Assembly (NCBI GenBank): GCA_015660615.1
Contig: DQKQ01000137.1
Location: 1-30,079 of the forward strand
Length of the DNA stretch: 30,079 bases
Reading direction: 5' to 3'
DNA from: Flavobacteriales bacterium
Lineage (GTDB): Bacteria > Bacteroidota > Bacteroidia > Flavobacteriales_D > Sanyastnellaceae
Part shown: piece by piece, positions 18,177 through 27,280 of the stretch
How positions within the stretch are numbered: the stretch's first letter is position 1
How the letters are laid out: every line of letters starts with the position of its first letter
Translations under genes and position numbers: made by a program
The notes under the pieces: generated by a model
The model's database searches: none
Told to the model about the DNA's origin: nothing
The model's input: the letters and a program-made list of their open reading frames with translations, nothing else

Positions 18177-18213
18177 CCGCCCTATTGATATAATATCATA
18201 GGGCGGTTTTTTT
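18177..18213 (+). terminator. Rho-independent terminator overlapping the 3' end of uvrA
   Basis: CCGCCCTAT (18177-18185) pairs with ATAGGGCGG (18198-18206), followed by seven T residues (18207-18213). The interior TGATATAATATC can extend the stem. It would end the adhesin cassette transcript. The 3' arm and T tract are also the last codons of uvrA on the other strand (the tract encodes its Lys-Lys) and the uvrA stop lies in the loop side. On the minus strand no strong T run follows, so termination of uvrA here is less certain. Confidence 0.88.
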
Positions 18214-20994
18214 ACCTAGATGTTTGCCTGTAATTGAGCGTTTACATTTAACCATATCCTCTGGAGTCCCAGAAAAGATTAATTCACCACCATCTTCTCC
18301 ACCTCCTGGTCCCAAGTCTAAAACAAAGTCGGCAGTATTAATTACATCTAATTGATGTTCGACAACGATTATTGAATGTCCTTTGTTTATGAGCCGTTCA
18401 AAGGATTCTAACAATTTAGCTACATCATGTACATGTAGCCCTGTTGTAGGTTCATCGAATACAAAAAGTGTATGACCTTGTTTATCTCCTCGCGATAAAA
18501 AGGTTGCAAGCTTAATCCTCCCAGCTTCTCCGCCACTCAAAGTGTTAGATCCTTGTCCTAAGGTTATGTAGCCTAATCCTACATCAAAAAGAGGTTGAAG
18601 TTTTGTGATGAGTCTTTTTTCTTTAGTAGAAGCAGATTTATCCTCAATAGGTGCGAAAAACAATAATGCATCCTCAACTGTCATAGATAAGATTTCGTGT
18701 ATGTTTTTTCCTCGCCAGGTGATTTCTAAAATTTCATCAGTATACCTTTTGCCTCGGCAATTTTCACATTTGAGTTTTAAGTCAGCCATGAATTGCATCC
18801 CCACAGTTATGACACCTTCTCCCTCACAAGTTTCACACCGCCCACCTGCTACATTAAAACTGAAATGAGACGGTTTTAATCCTCTAGCTTTTGCTTGAGT
18901 CGTACCGCTTAGTAGAGATCGTATTTCGTCAAATGCCTTTACATAAGTTACAGGACATGATCGGGAAGATTTACCAATAGGATTTTGATCAATAAATTCA
19001 ATTGAACTTATTGTTCCACTATTCCCCTCAATACCATCAAGTCCATTAGAAAAGGGAGGGAAGTCGCTAATTTCAGCTTTAACAGCAGGAACTAACAATT
19101 CTGAAACCAACGTACTCTTTCCTGAACCGCTTACTCCGGTTACCGCAACTAAACACCGTAGTGGAAATACAGCATTAAATCCCTGTAAGTTATTTGCTCT
19201 GGCACCTTTGATGACTATCTCGTCATTTGACTTTCTTCTCACCTTAGGAGTAGCGATTTCTAACCTGCCAGTTAGGTAAGCAGCTGTAAGAGATTTGTGA
19301 TTAGCAGGTAATTTTTTAAGTTTAGCGTGATTCCCGGAAAACACAACTTCTCCCCCAAACGAACCAGCCTGAGGCCCCATGTCTATCAAATTATCAGCAG
19401 CAGCCATGATATCGTCATCGTGCTCAACAACCACAACAGTATTGCCCTTATCGCGAAGGCCATAAAGAACTGAAATAAGTCTATGTGTGTCTTGTGGGTG
19501 AAGGCCAATGCTGGGCTCGTCGAGAACATAAGTGCTTCCTACGAGTGCGCTACCTAAGCATGTAGATAAGCTTATCCTTTGTGATTCCCCTCCGCTGAGA
19601 GTTGAGCTACCTCTAAGTAAGGTTAGATATCCCAATCCTAAATCTATCAGACACACTAGTCTCTCGTTTATTTCACAAATAATACGCTTCGCAATTATTG
19701 AATCATTCTTCCCTAATTCTAATGATTGTATATGTTCAAGTACCTTGTCTATAGGCCAAACTAGTATTTCTGAAAGAGTAATACCTGCTACGATTACATA
19801 AGAGGTTTCTTTCCTTATGCGCGCACCTTTACATTCTGGGCAAGAAGTCCTGCCCCTGTAGCGGCTGAGCATTACTCGGTATTGTATTTTATATCCTTTT
19901 TTTTCAACATATCCAAAGAACTGATTTAGTCCTTTAAAGTTCTTCGTTCCAGACCAAACTTTTTCTTTTTCAACCTCACTCAACTCATGCCAAGGAGCAT
20001 GGATGTTCACATCCTCCTCAGCGGCCCCCATTATGAGATTTGTTTTCCATTTTTTCATTCTATCACTCCTCCATGGAGCTATAGCATCATTATAGATACT
20101 CAAGGATGAATCAGGAATTACTTTATCAGGATCTATTCCTAAGGTACTTCCATACCCCTCGCATGTAGGGCATGCTCCAACAGGGCTGTTAAAGCTAAAT
20201 AAATCTGGAGATGGTTCATGAAAGATTACCCCATCACGTTCAAATCTATTATTGAACTCCACCTCTTCGTCATCAAATACTACAGAACAGTTTCCATTTC
20301 CTTCAAAAAAAGCAGTTTCTAATGAATCTAGTATCCTTGAACTTTCTTCACCTGCATTAGACACCGTCATCCTGTCAATGACAATCTGTAATTTGTTGTC
20401 TTGAAGTTCTTTCTCGGTCTTTACAGCGATTAATTCATCTATTAGAGTTGCTTTAGAATTGACAAGTATTCTTGAAAATCCTTGCTCTAATAAAAGCTGT
20501 AGTTGCTTTGTTGTATTTCTGTTTTCCTTATCAATCAAAGGAGCAACAATCATAAAACGAGTATCGGGTTTTTTACTAAGGATTTTTTCTAAGACATCCT
20601 CAGGTTTATCACGTTTCACCTCCTCACCGGAAATGGGGCTATAAGTTTTTCCAACTCGGGCGTAAAGCATCCTGAAGTAATCGTGGACTTCCGTTCTCGT
20701 GCCAACGGTACTTCTCGGACCACCAGTAGAAGTTTTTTGTTCTATTGCAATAGCAGGGGAGAGACCGTGAATTGAGTCGACATCGGGTTTATCGAGGCGT
20801 CCTAAGAATTGTCTCGCGTAAGAAGAGAGGGATTCGACATAGCGTCTTTGGCCTTCAGCATAAAGAGTGTCGAAAGCAAGGGAGCTCTTTCCAGACCCGC
20901 TAAGCCCAGTAATAACAGTGAGTTTCTTCTTAGGTATACGAACATCAATATTCTTCAAATTATGCATACGTGCGCCCCGAATCGTTATCTCCAT
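18196..20994 (-). CDS. uvrA: UvrABC system protein A (nucleotide excision repair damage sensor)
   Basis: 932 aa, close to the usual UvrA length. It contains two ABC ATPase cassettes: Walker A GLSGSGKSS (residues 30-38) with signature TLSGGESQRISL, and a second Walker A GVSGSGKST with signature TLSGGEAGRIKL. Four CxxC pairs are visible: C275/C278 (CPTCEGYG) with C385/C388 (CPECKG), and C720/C723 (CETCEGEG) with C743/C746 (CENCRG), matching the zinc modules. The N-terminus (MHNLKNIDVRIPKKKL, SLSSYARQFLGRLDKPDVD, GLSPAIAIEQKT) resembles the main UvrA of Flavobacteriales. UvrA dimers recognise bulky DNA lesions and load UvrB in the cytoplasm. It is a stand-alone gene with no uvrB or uvrC nearby. 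Its final codons form part of the neighbouring terminator. Confidence 0.98.
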   Translation of the reverse strand: MEITIRGARMHNLKNIDVRIPKKKLTVITGLSGSGKSSLAFDTLYAEGQRRYVESLSSYARQFLGRLDKPDVDSIHGLSPAIAIEQKTSTGGPRSTVGTRTEVHDYFRMLYARVGKTYSPISGEEVKRDKPEDVLEKILSKKPDTRFMIVAPLIDKENRNTTKQLQLLLEQGFSRILVNSKATLIDELIAVKTEKELQDNKLQIVIDRMTVSNAGEESSRILDSLETAFFEGNGNCSVVFDDEEVEFNNRFERDGVIFHEPSPDLFSFNSPVGACPTCEGYGSTLGIDPDKVIPDSSLSIYNDAIAPWRSDRMKKWKTNLIMGAAEEDVNIHAPWHELSEVEKEKVWSGTKNFKGLNQFFGYVEKKGYKIQYRVMLSRYRGRTSCPECKGARIRKETSYVIVAGITLSEILVWPIDKVLEHIQSLELGKNDSIIAKRIICEINERLVCLIDLGLGYLTLLRGSSTLSGGESQRISLSTCLGSALVGSTYVLDEPSIGLHPQDTHRLISVLYGLRDKGNTVVVVEHDDDIMAAADNLIDMGPQAGSFGGEVVFSGNHAKLKKLPANHKSLTAAYLTGRLEIATPKVRRKSNDEIVIKGARANNLQGFNAVFPLRCLVAVTGVSGSGKSTLVSELLVPAVKAEISDFPPFSNGLDGIEGNSGTISSIEFIDQNPIGKSSRSCPVTYVKAFDEIRSLLSGTTQAKARGLKPSHFSFNVAGGRCETCEGEGVITVGMQFMADLKLKCENCRGKRYTDEILEITWRGKNIHEILSMTVEDALLFFAPIEDKSASTKEKRLITKLQPLFDVGLGYITLGQGSNTLSGGEAGRIKLATFLSRGDKQGHTLFVFDEPTTGLHVHDVAKLLESFERLINKGHSIIVVEHQLDVINTADFVLDLGPGGGEDGGELIFSGTPEDMVKCKRSITGKHLGKKTAL

Positions 20995-21040
20995 CAGAAA
21001 TTAGTTAGCTATTTTTAACACTCTAAAGTTATGTTGAGTT

Positions 21041-21070
21041 TTGTTTATATGAAATATAATTGTATATTTA
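21041..21070 (+). promoter_or_regulatory. Possible promoter for the ECF sigma factor gene
   Basis: TTG at 21041-21043 (within GTTTTG) is followed after exactly 19 nt by TATATTTA at 21063-21070, one mismatch from TAnnTTTG. This would give a 5' UTR of about 100 nt before the ATG at 21178. No internal ORF or obvious riboswitch was seen in that leader. Confidence 0.4.
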
Positions 21071-21177
21071 GATAAGTTAATCAGAAAAAACAAAACGTAT
21101 AGAAACACTTCTACTCTAATTGATCCTTATTGAGTCAGATCGCCTGGCACAAATTGAACCTTTAAAAGAGTAGAGTT

Positions 21178-21762
21178 ATGCGTGCATCATTTTCAGATAG
21201 CGAGTTAATCCGTGCGTTCCGCGGCGGTGACGAGCAAGCCTTCGAAATTTTATTATCCCGTCATCAAGATCGTGTTTTCACGAAGATATTTTTCATTGTG
21301 AGGAATAACGATATTGCAAATGACTTATTCCAAGACACCTTCATTAAAGTCGTAGGGCTTTTAAAATCGGGCAAATACGTTGAGGCTGGCAAGTTCAGAC
21401 CTTGGATTCTTAGGATAGCTCACAATATTGCTATAGACCATTTTCGTAGGAATAAAAAGATGCCTCTAGTTCGCAGTCGAGAGGATTACGATATTTTTGC
21501 TACTATAGGCACTGAGGATACTAACATCGAGGATAAACTTGTTGTGGATCAAATCCATACTGACGTTAAAAATCTAATTGACCACCTCCCCGCTGAACAG
21601 CAGGAAGTTCTCAGGATGCGAATTTATCAAAATCTAAGTTTTAAGGAAATCTCGGAGTGTACAGATGTTAGCATTAACACAGCTTTAGGCCGCATGAGGT
21701 ATGCCGTAATTAATTTAAAGAAGTTAGTCGCAGAAAACGGAATTCAATTAACGCAGTATTAA
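21178..21762 (+). CDS. ECF-type RNA polymerase sigma factor
   Basis: 194 aa with the two-domain ECF layout. Region 2 (about 8-95) contains SELIRAFRGGDEQAFEILL, the core-binding DLFQDTFIKV and the -10 recognition helix FRPWILRIAHNIAIDHFRR. After a linker, region 4 (about 130-187) contains LPAEQQEVLRMRIYQNLSFK and a helix-turn-helix (EISECTDVSINTALGRMRYA). ECF factors direct transcription to special promoters, often in envelope stress. No anti-sigma factor gene or FecR-like protein is adjacent. Instead a 49-codon gene follows, an arrangement I recognise from other Flavobacteriales. The target regulon cannot be read from the sequence. Confidence 0.93.
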   Translation: MRASFSDSELIRAFRGGDEQAFEILLSRHQDRVFTKIFFIVRNNDIANDLFQDTFIKVVGLLKSGKYVEAGKFRPWILRIAHNIAIDHFRRNKKMPLVRSREDYDIFATIGTEDTNIEDKLVVDQIHTDVKNLIDHLPAEQQEVLRMRIYQNLSFKEISECTDVSINTALGRMRYAVINLKKLVAENGIQLTQY

Positions 21763-21828
21763 TTTTAGAGTCAGTACAATATCATAAAATAGTGTGCGTT
21801 ATAATGGGGAATTTCAAATCCATATTGC

Positions 21829-21978
21829 ATGAAGCAAACTACTATTATGGTCGAAGAACTTTCTGATCGAATTAGAAGACCTCGACTTTCCTCTATTAAA
21901 AATATCCTTGATTACTCCCGCTCTACACAAATGGTTAAGACATCAATTGTGGGATATGTTAAGATATCGATAAACTAA
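21829..21978 (+). CDS. 49-residue microprotein downstream of the sigma factor
   Basis: The ATG at 21829 opens a 49-codon frame ending in TAA at 21976-21978. The product is basic and mostly helical: VEELSDRIRRPRLSSIKNIL, then DYSRSTQMVKTS and a short strand VGYVKISIN. The 'P..SIKNIL.YS.S..V.KT' spacing matches small conserved proteins I recall beside sigma factor genes in Flavobacteriales, so I think it is real even though it is short. It lies 66 bp after the sigma gene and just before a good terminator, suggesting co-transcription. The 'IKNIL.YS' core is unannotated in terms of function; a regulator or partner of the sigma factor is only a guess from position. Confidence 0.7.
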   Translation: MKQTTIMVEELSDRIRRPRLSSIKNILDYSRSTQMVKTSIVGYVKISIN

Positions 21979-22000
21979 GTTTTAATATAAAAAGAAATTT

Positions 22001-22030
22001 TATGGCAGCTCCCAGTGGGCTGCCATTTTT
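22001..22030 (+). terminator. Rho-independent terminator after the sigma factor and microprotein
   Basis: ATGGCAGC (22002-22009) pairs perfectly with GCTGCCAT (22019-22026) around a 9-nt loop, and a T run continues to 22030. It lies 23 nt after the microprotein stop. Confidence 0.88.
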
Positions 22031-22079
22031 ACTTCCAGTTTAAAATAGGCAAATCACTACTAGGTTGTATCTTGCAAAT

Positions 22080-23012
22080 ATGAAAATCAAGTCATTCATC
22101 CTTTTTGTAATGTCTATTGCGATGTCTCTGCCCTTCACGAGTTTTTCTCAAAATCGGGATGATGAGGATGATTTCTATGTGTCGACCCGACAGGGTATGG
22201 AGTTCGGAGTGAATTTAGGAGTTTACAGAGCGCATCCGAATTCCAGCATTTTCTATAACGGCGCTGGATGGTACGATTTAGGTGACAATCAGGCTAACCT
22301 TTACTCTATTGAGGATAGACTTTTTTTAGGCACTACTGAAGACCAAATCAATAACATTCTCAACCTTGGTGGTGGAAATTTTTGGATTCCTTACGATTCT
22401 TCACCGCTATTAATGCCATACGACCCGGGACTTATGTTGGGTCTTAAAATGCTATATTTTTGGAATCCAGAAAGCGCCTTAGTTATGAGCATAGACGCAG
22501 TTAACCTCAAAGCTGCTGGACCTTGGACTCTAGAAACTGATTTACTTCCAGGGCAAGGGCAGGGTAGTAACGACATCAAGGTGTATGGTATTTTCGGTCA
22601 AGAGCGCCGAATGATAGGAACACTTGGATATAGAACCTCAGCATACATAATTGATGAGGCAGCATGGATATTTGAGGTCGGTGCAACTGCAACATCTGTC
22701 CAAATTAAAAGAAACTATATTAATATTGAGACCAACACCTATGATCTCATTACCTTTTATAACGGCGGCGGTCAGTTCAGTGGGGCTGGGAGTAACCTGA
22801 CATCTACTGGTTTAGGTTTCTATGGAGTGATAGGACTCGAAGCAATGTTCGATGAGGGGGGTAATTTGGAGGCGAATTTACGAGTGAGTAGAGATAATAT
22901 TATTTTAGGTGCATCTGAGGGAGGGTACAATGAAAAACTTTGGAATATTGCTTTATATGTAACATGGTTAATTCCACCACATATTGGTGATTTTGTCAGA
23001 GCATCTTTCTGA
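22080..23012 (+). CDS. Secreted, probably outer-membrane beta-barrel protein of unknown function
   Basis: The ATG at 22080 (310 aa) opens a signal peptide MKIKSFILFVMSIAMSLPFTSFS ending before QNRDDEDD. An in-frame TTG at 22065 is less likely. The mature part has many short aromatic or glycine beta strands (GMEFGVNLGVYRAHP, RMIGTLGYRTSAYI, GFYGVIGLEAMFDEGG, NIALYVTWLIPP). It ends in a terminal phenylalanine (VRASF), as many outer-membrane barrels do. No enzymatic motif or T9SS domain is seen. It ends exactly one base before the stop codon of the convergent M1 peptidase gene, with no room for a terminator. The family is not recognised. Confidence 0.75.
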   Translation: MKIKSFILFVMSIAMSLPFTSFSQNRDDEDDFYVSTRQGMEFGVNLGVYRAHPNSSIFYNGAGWYDLGDNQANLYSIEDRLFLGTTEDQINNILNLGGGNFWIPYDSSPLLMPYDPGLMLGLKMLYFWNPESALVMSIDAVNLKAAGPWTLETDLLPGQGQGSNDIKVYGIFGQERRMIGTLGYRTSAYIIDEAAWIFEVGATATSVQIKRNYINIETNTYDLITFYNGGGQFSGAGSNLTSTGLGFYGVIGLEAMFDEGGNLEANLRVSRDNIILGASEGGYNEKLWNIALYVTWLIPPHIGDFVRASF

Positions 23013-26000
23013 TTAATTCGTGTTTCGGATTATGCCCCACGGGTTTAGTTTATTCAAGTTTAATGAGAACATCCAGTATTTGTAGGGTTCGTAGGATGAA
23101 TCACTCGTTTCTATGTCATTTATCATGGAAATTGAGTATAGAGGCATGTGGATTCGGAAAGGACCAAAATATCCAATAAATCCAGCAACAGCGTCGAAGT
23201 TATCGTTGTCATAAAGTAATGCGCCCGCGAAAACCGATAAATATTTAGCAAATTCGTATTCAAGTTGCGCACTTGACATCCAATCTCTTGCAAGCTTGTT
23301 TAACGGCAGAGCTCCATGCTCTAGTTGGGTTTGGGCTGAAAGCAATCCCGACGATGCACCTCTATCTAAAAGTAAATTATCAGCCATGGGGTCGAAATGA
23401 GCTCCAAATCCTGATGTTGGGATTTGAGCATTGTTATTAAGGCCATTCCAAACATTTTCATCTTCATCATGAAAAATAATGCTAGATAAGATTTTCAGTT
23501 TAATCTTTTTACTTGAATTGGCGATACGCTTCGTAGCTTGATAGTATGCAGTCGAGATATTAAAAATTTCTTTAGATAAAATGAGTAAGGAACCAACTGG
23601 GGGGGGCTCAATTTGATTCTCCATCGTAATGAACTGACGTGTTTCGAAGCCCATTTTTTGTTGAAGCCCTATTATCTTGCCTCGCTTCTTTATTGCGTCA
23701 AAAGCAAAGCTATGCGAGGATCTAAATGGAGTTTCTGAATATTTTTCACTATCCATAAAGCCATTCACGAAAACAGATTCATATTTAATTTTGGATTCCC
23801 ATTTTGAATTTGTTACCTCGTTTAATTTTCTAATAACGCTTAAGCTTAATCGATTCATGGGTGTTGGATTTTCCATAATTACATACATGGTGTCTATATA
23901 TTCTGTCGTAGAAAATCTTCTAGCTCTAAGATTTATAGATAGTTGACCTGTGTGATACGACAGTCTTGAAAGCCCTGAGAGTTGCAACTCATTGCTGAAA
24001 CTGAAAGTGGGATTGCTTATAAGCGGTGTAACCATCCATTCAAAATCCCTAAGCGGTATGGTGGTATTGTGAAAAGTAGCCCCGAACATCATTCCGTTGT
24101 GAGCGTTCCATGCTATAGCTGGCAGAAAAAACAGCTGAGTCTTAGTCCCGTCTTCTAATCTGGTGCCAAAGCGAACTTGAAGAGGTTCGATTTTACTCAA
24201 TAAGCTATTAAATCGATAGTTGTTATTCTTCCTATCATAGTCTAAGTCGTAACGATCGGGATCTAGAACGACTGATGTAGCACCAGCTCCAGGAATGTCT
24301 ACAGTAACGCGAGTGCCTGGAGTAGACGGCTCTACCCAAACTCTACCGACTTCTTTGTCTTCCTTAAAAGCAACTACTTCCACAGGTGAGGTGAGATCGC
24401 CAGAGTTGACTAAATTTACTCTGCTGCCATCTTCTGTTTTCTTACCGCCTGTAATCTTCCAATCGTTGTTACCTGTGGTTTTTATCCAGTCATTGAAAAA
24501 CCAACTCAAATCTTCGCCACAAGAATTCTCCATTGAAGTCTGTAAATCGATAGGAGACGGGTGCTTAAATTTCCAATCTTGGAAGTATTGTCTCATAGCC
24601 TTATCAAACTTCTCTGTGCCTAAGTATTGTTGTAAGAACGCAAAAATAGCAGCTGTTTTTTTATATACTATCGCACCGTAGTTATTTGAGGAGAAAACGT
24701 CAGAATGACATTGAAGGGGTTGGGTGGTTCCAAATCTAGCAGGCATTATAGAAAACAGTTCGTCTATCCATCTGTATTCAAAATCCACCAAATCAAGCCG
24801 CTTCATCCATTTTTCAGAAAGACGAGAAGAAATTACTCCCAAATCCTTTCCATCGTATAACTCTGACTCTAATAAATACCGTGTTTCGTTCAGAGAATTT
24901 AAGCCTTCGTCCATCCAAGCATTCGTTCTCTCATTAGATCCAAGTATTCCGTAAAACCAGTTGTGCCCAACTTCGTGAGCGATTACAACATCTAATAAGA
25001 AAGCGGTTCCACTCTCGCCTATGACTGTTACGTTGGGGTATTCCATTCCGCCACCCGCAGAGATTGTGCCGTCTATTGCGGTAACTTGATTGTATGGGTA
25101 GTCGCCGTTCCAGAGGGAGTAATAGTAGGTCGCATTCCCAATATAGTCTGAGGCGTCACGCCAAAGATCTTCTTCATTTGGGGTGAACATCACCCAAGTT
25201 GTGACCGTTCTTCCAGAGTGGGGGAGCTTTATAGAGTCTTTCAGAACTTTAAATCTCTTGTCGGCAAACCAAGCGAAATCGTGAACGTTTTCTTGATGGT
25301 AGTGGAGGGTTTTTACTGTCTGGGAAGATTCCGGAAATTCATTTGATGCGTTGTCGGTAACTCCTGTTAGATCTTTTGATTTGAAATATTCTCGCGTGTT
25401 GATGTCGAGCTGGTTGAGACGAGAAATTTCAGATTCGTTGTCGGTAAAAACAGAGACTGGCATATCTCCTGTAGCGCCAATCGTGTAGTTCGCCGGTAGC
25501 GTGATAGTCACGTCAAATGTACCGAACTCGGAATAGAACTCTCCCTGATCTAGGTAGGGCATCTCGTGCCAACCGTCTCTATCATAAACTGCGGGCTTAG
25601 GGTACCATTGTGTGATTTGGTATGATTGTCCGATGTGTCCTAGGCGAGAGATCTTGCCACTCGGGATGCGAACTTTGAAGGGTGTGTGAAGCTCTATCGT
25701 TTCGCCGGGCTTCAAAGGTTCACGAAGATGCACCTTTACGATGTCTGGATGCTCAGCGTGAAACTCCCACTCAGCGGGCTCGCCATTCACTTTGAAGTCA
25801 AGGCCGTCAATCCCACCAAGGTCTTTCGCCATAGCATAGAAGAGGAACATATTACCTCCACGCATCTGTTGTTTTGCTAATTCACTCTTAGCACTGCTAT
25901 ACGCATTAGGCCAAACATGGTACCACAAATACTCAAGTTCATCACCACTGTTATTTGTATATGTAGTCCAAATCTCAGCATCAAGTTCGTGATCCGTGTC

Positions 26001-26120
26001 GTTTAAACTGACATGAAGATTGTGGTCTACGGTTTGTTGGAAGTATGGTGTTGTTTGGGCTGAGATTAAAGTACTTAATCCTATAAGACCCACTGTTAAA
26101 AGAGAGAAAACCTTATTCAT
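23013..26120 (-). CDS. Exported M1-family metallopeptidase with barrel-like C-terminal region
   Basis: I use the ATG at 26120 (1035 aa), which opens the signal peptide MNKVFSLLTVGLIGLSTLISA. The longer frame from 26198 would overlap the divergent gene. An N-terminal beta domain (to about 270) precedes the gluzincin domain. That domain has the exopeptidase loop variant GGMEYP and the zinc site HEVGH (H382, E383, H386) with E405 eighteen residues on (NAWMDEG). The last 400 residues (from about 640) are not ERAP-type helices. They are serial beta strands (FRIHMPLYSISMIN, LSINLRARRF, KYWMFSLNLNKLNPWG), suggesting an outer-membrane barrel or beta-rich scaffold. It probably trims peptides at or outside the outer membrane. 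It converges without a gap on the gene ending at 23012, and its start is 26 bp from the divergent cysteine peptidase gene. Confidence 0.9.
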   Translation of the reverse strand: MNKVFSLLTVGLIGLSTLISAQTTPYFQQTVDHNLHVSLNDTDHELDAEIWTTYTNNSGDELEYLWYHVWPNAYSSAKSELAKQQMRGGNMFLFYAMAKDLGGIDGLDFKVNGEPAEWEFHAEHPDIVKVHLREPLKPGETIELHTPFKVRIPSGKISRLGHIGQSYQITQWYPKPAVYDRDGWHEMPYLDQGEFYSEFGTFDVTITLPANYTIGATGDMPVSVFTDNESEISRLNQLDINTREYFKSKDLTGVTDNASNEFPESSQTVKTLHYHQENVHDFAWFADKRFKVLKDSIKLPHSGRTVTTWVMFTPNEEDLWRDASDYIGNATYYYSLWNGDYPYNQVTAIDGTISAGGGMEYPNVTVIGESGTAFLLDVVIAHEVGHNWFYGILGSNERTNAWMDEGLNSLNETRYLLESELYDGKDLGVISSRLSEKWMKRLDLVDFEYRWIDELFSIMPARFGTTQPLQCHSDVFSSNNYGAIVYKKTAAIFAFLQQYLGTEKFDKAMRQYFQDWKFKHPSPIDLQTSMENSCGEDLSWFFNDWIKTTGNNDWKITGGKKTEDGSRVNLVNSGDLTSPVEVVAFKEDKEVGRVWVEPSTPGTRVTVDIPGAGATSVVLDPDRYDLDYDRKNNNYRFNSLLSKIEPLQVRFGTRLEDGTKTQLFFLPAIAWNAHNGMMFGATFHNTTIPLRDFEWMVTPLISNPTFSFSNELQLSGLSRLSYHTGQLSINLRARRFSTTEYIDTMYVIMENPTPMNRLSLSVIRKLNEVTNSKWESKIKYESVFVNGFMDSEKYSETPFRSSHSFAFDAIKKRGKIIGLQQKMGFETRQFITMENQIEPPPVGSLLILSKEIFNISTAYYQATKRIANSSKKIKLKILSSIIFHDEDENVWNGLNNNAQIPTSGFGAHFDPMADNLLLDRGASSGLLSAQTQLEHGALPLNKLARDWMSSAQLEYEFAKYLSVFAGALLYDNDNFDAVAGFIGYFGPFRIHMPLYSISMINDIETSDSSYEPYKYWMFSLNLNKLNPWGIIRNTN

Positions 26121-26146
26121 GGAGCGCAAGTTCGTATTTTTAGCGC

Positions 26147-27268
26147 ATGAAAACAAAAAACTACTTTTATTCAGCAATTTTATTTGCTTCGATTTCAAGT
26201 TATTCGGCTCAAGAAAGTAAAGATTTCTCTTACACTTTTACTCCCATGATTGAGCTTACTGAGACTTCTGTTAAAAGTCAAGATATGACTGGAACGTGTT
26301 GGAGTTATTCTGCTTCGAGCTTCCTGGAATCTGAGGCAGCACGTATAAGTGGTCATGTTGTGGACTTAAGTGAAATGGCTACTGTACGCTATACGTATCC
26401 ACTCAAAGCAGCGATGTACATACGTCTTCAGGGAAAGCATCAGTTCAGCGCGGGGTCTCTCGCTCACGATGTGATTAACGCGGCAAGTGGTTGGGGTCTT
26501 GTACCTCAGAATGTTTACACTGGACTAAAAGATGGTGAAACAGTACATAACCACGATGCAATGGACAAGGCTCTTAAAGCGGCCGTAGACACCATCCTTA
26601 CTAAGCCAAGTGGCAAGATTGACCCCTACTGGATGAAGGATATCGATAAGATTTTAGATGAACATATCGGCGTCGCCCCAGTAGAATTTGTGTATGAGGG
26701 AGAGACTTATACACCTGAAACTTTCAGAAATTATTTAGGTATCGATCCTTATTCATACATTAATATCACCTCCTTTACTCACCATCCATTTGGGAAAAGT
26801 TTCATTCTTGAAATTCCAGACAACTTCAGCCGTGGGGAGTTCTACAACGTGCCTATCGATAAGATGCAGCGGGTAGTGCAGGGTGCTTTATCAGCTGGTT
26901 ATACGGTGGCGTGGGATGCTGATGTAAGTGAAAAGGGATTTAGTTTTAGTAATGGTGTGGCCTTATTGCCTGCTAAAGGGGAGGAGGAAAAACTCTGGAA
27001 AGAGGAGATTGTGGAAGCGGTTGTGACTCAGGAGTCTCGTCAGATTGGTTTTGAAGACCAAACTACAACGGACGACCACCTTATGCATATCACTGGACTT
27101 GCAACTGATCAATCAGGTAATAAGTATTTCATTATTAAGAATAGCTGGGGACAGAATAACCCTTATGGAGGGCATCAGTATATTTCAATGGCATATTTCA
27201 GAGCAAAAACGATTGCGGTTTTAGTTAATAACGAAGCTGTTGCTCGTGCATTTCAGGGTAGTAAGTAA
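26147..27268 (+). CDS. Exported C1B cysteine peptidase (bleomycin hydrolase/aminopeptidase C-like)
   Basis: 373 aa with a signal peptide MKTKNYFYSAILFASISSYSA. The papain-fold triad of the C1B (bleomycin hydrolase/PepC) family is visible: oxyanion glutamine and nucleophile in QDMTGTCWSYS (Q45, C51), His in DDHLMHITG (H311) and Asn in IKNSWG (N332). It is shorter than cytosolic PepC (about 440-450 aa) and exported, unlike PepC. Exported forms occur in Bacteroidota. It should act on peptides in the periplasm. It diverges from the M1 peptidase gene by 26 bp, so two exported peptidases may be expressed together, and it precedes the methyltransferase gene by 12 bp, hinting at an operon. Confidence 0.92.
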   Translation: MKTKNYFYSAILFASISSYSAQESKDFSYTFTPMIELTETSVKSQDMTGTCWSYSASSFLESEAARISGHVVDLSEMATVRYTYPLKAAMYIRLQGKHQFSAGSLAHDVINAASGWGLVPQNVYTGLKDGETVHNHDAMDKALKAAVDTILTKPSGKIDPYWMKDIDKILDEHIGVAPVEFVYEGETYTPETFRNYLGIDPYSYINITSFTHHPFGKSFILEIPDNFSRGEFYNVPIDKMQRVVQGALSAGYTVAWDADVSEKGFSFSNGVALLPAKGEEEKLWKEEIVEAVVTQESRQIGFEDQTTTDDHLMHITGLATDQSGNKYFIIKNSWGQNNPYGGHQYISMAYFRAKTIAVLVNNEAVARAFQGSK

Positions 27269-27280
27269 AGGAAAGAATAT

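Noticed and set aside
26121..26198. Upstream extension of the M1 peptidase gene to 26198
   Set aside because: It overlaps the divergent cysteine peptidase gene and precedes a clean signal peptide starting at 26120.
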